Shown: piece after piece, positions 56,946 through 57,692 of the stretch
Layout of the letters: every line of letters starts with the position of its first letter
How positions within the stretch are numbered: the stretch's first letter is position 1
Source: Sclerotinia nivalis
Lineage: Eukaryota > Ascomycota > Leotiomycetes > Helotiales > Sclerotiniaceae
Length of the DNA stretch: 57,692 nt
Direction: 5' to 3'
Assembly (NCBI GenBank): GCA_029531795.1
Contig: JAPEIS010000024.1
Location: 1-57,692, forward strand
Notes under the pieces: model-generated
The model's input: the letters and a program-made list of their open reading frames with translations, nothing else
Database searches by the model: none
Told to the model about the DNA's origin: nothing
Translations under genes and position numbers: made by a program

Positions 56946-57692
56946 TGTCTTTTTCTTTCTTCGTTTGGAGGTATTTACAAGCTGAAGTTATCCGTAGATG
57001 AGTCTTTAAACCTCTTCACCGGGGGAAAGAGCTTTGGGTTATTTTTATTTCCTTTGGGCGTCTAACGACAAAACAAACTCTGCATTGTACAAAAGATCTA
57101 TTGTAATAAGCTCTAAACATAATTAAAAGAAATATAACACAACACGAGATGTAAGCGAAATAACTGGAAGATAGGAGTGAGGTACATAAATTCTATTAGA
57201 TACTAGGATTTTTGTATGCCATCGGCTGTTTGTCAATGATATAAAGAACTGAATTTTATATCAGAACGGGGAAAAATTGGTAATAGCTTGACCTAATAGT
57301 TAAGATTAAGCTTTACCTTTAACTAATAACGTTAGCGCCTATGTTAGCTGGAACCTAACGCGGATTTATTCGACCTTTATGTAATAGTAAATTGGTAGTG
57401 TTTTCCGTCATCAACCATTTTATGGCCTTGTAAACAAGGCTGTCTGAAGTAGTGATTCGTGGAGTTATCGGTAGAAAGAGGCGGAGCTTCTACCTTATTT
57501 TAATTTTTGTAAAACCACATGAAAAGAGTGGGTTAGAGCTTTATGGAGCAGGCCAGAAACCTATACCATAGATCGTAAAGTTTGTTAGCCCATGTACCTA
57601 TTTGTGTGATCTAAACAGCCACTTTATGGTCACACATCTGTACTGGCAAATATCGAGCTTTACAAAAGGAGTATACAATACTCGCCATCCTT
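56946..57692 (+). rRNA. rrs-like: SSU rRNA-like core, copy 13, 3' truncated
   Basis: ATTAGATAC at 57195-57203. Differs from other copies at GTTAGCGCC (57333-57341, others GTTAGCCAC), in the GAGGCGGAGC loop (57478-57487, others GAGGCGGGGC) and at 57571-57580 where GATCGTAAAG replaces AGTAAGTAAG. The window ends at the decoding-site motif. Confidence 0.7.

Larger units (their letters stand above)
1..57692 (+). repeat. Tandem array of a ~4.48 kb rRNA/tRNA unit, 12.9 copies
   Basis: The same sequence recurs head to tail across the whole window with no unrelated sequence between copies. A fixed point (the TTG of 'tatttgggct' in the rRNA block) falls at 2295, 6771, 11251, 15736, 20224, 24710, 29205, 33697, 38186, 42677, 47168, 51655 and 56124. 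Copies differ mainly by the length of C or G runs and by one to a few AGG triplets inside palindromes. The unit contains tRNA-Ala, tRNA-Cys, a tRNA-like element and SSU/LSU rRNA-type sequence, all on the + strand. Tandem structure is seen directly; whether it exists in the cell or is an assembly of a small circle is open. Confidence 0.98.
53847..57692 (+). repeat. Array unit 13, cut by the window end
   Basis: 3846 bases, ending inside the SSU decoding-site motif. It has the most differences of any copy: shorter A, T, C and G runs throughout plus true substitutions near 55911-55975, 57338 and 57571-57580. Confidence 0.95.

Noticed and set aside
1..57692. Nuclear rDNA array
   Set aside because: There is no 5.8S/ITS pattern, tRNA-Ala and tRNA-Cys lie in the unit, and the rRNA motifs are short and diverged as in mitochondria.

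Overview
The window is one head-to-tail tandem array. A unit of about 4.48 kb is repeated on the same strand 12 full times plus a partial 13th, with nothing else before, between or after. Measured from a fixed point in the rRNA block, the period is 4476, 4480, 4485, 4488, 4486, 4495, 4492, 4489, 4491, 4491, 4487 and 4469 bases. I cut the units at the 'ttataataac' that opens the window, so unit boundaries are a convention and not biological ends.

Each unit carries only structural-RNA sequence, all on the + strand. In order (unit 1 coordinates): a clear tRNA-Ala(UGC) at 135-206; a palindrome-rich spacer that holds a second copy of the tRNA-Ala T-arm; a probable tRNA-Cys(GCA) at 759-830; a long spacer of GC-rich palindromes and C-tracts (831-2200); an rRNA block at about 2268-4214; a tRNA-like cloverleaf with an oversized anticodon loop at 4218-4304; and a third GC-rich spacer leading to the next tRNA-Ala. 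In the rRNA block I read LSU domain VI-like motifs (sarcin-ricin-like and helix 97-like), a collinear run of SSU central, 3' major and 3' minor motifs, then LSU domain IV-V motifs (helices 69-71, P-loop, helices 81-82). The LSU therefore appears broken and rearranged around the SSU. The peptidyl-transferase helices 89-93 and a canonical SSU 530 loop were not found. No protein-coding gene is supported; the recurring short open frames lie across rRNA, tRNA or palindromic spacer.

The AT-rich background studded with GC palindromes, the tRNA style and the divergent rearranged rRNA point to an organelle, most likely the mitochondrion of an alga or other protist. Chlorophycean green algae have fragmented mitochondrial rRNA and palindrome-rich organelle DNA and are my first guess, at low confidence. 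The arrangement recalls concatemeric mitochondrial DNA with scrambled rRNA, as in Plasmodium, but here with tRNAs and without protein genes.

Copies are nearly identical. Most differences are length changes in G/C runs, and copies near the contig ends (1 and 13) carry more of them. This fits either a small circular or rolling-circle RNA-gene chromosome assembled as a concatemer, or a true homogenised array with long-read consensus errors; sequence alone cannot separate the two. I describe elements fully in unit 1; entries for the other copies give only positions and copy-specific points.
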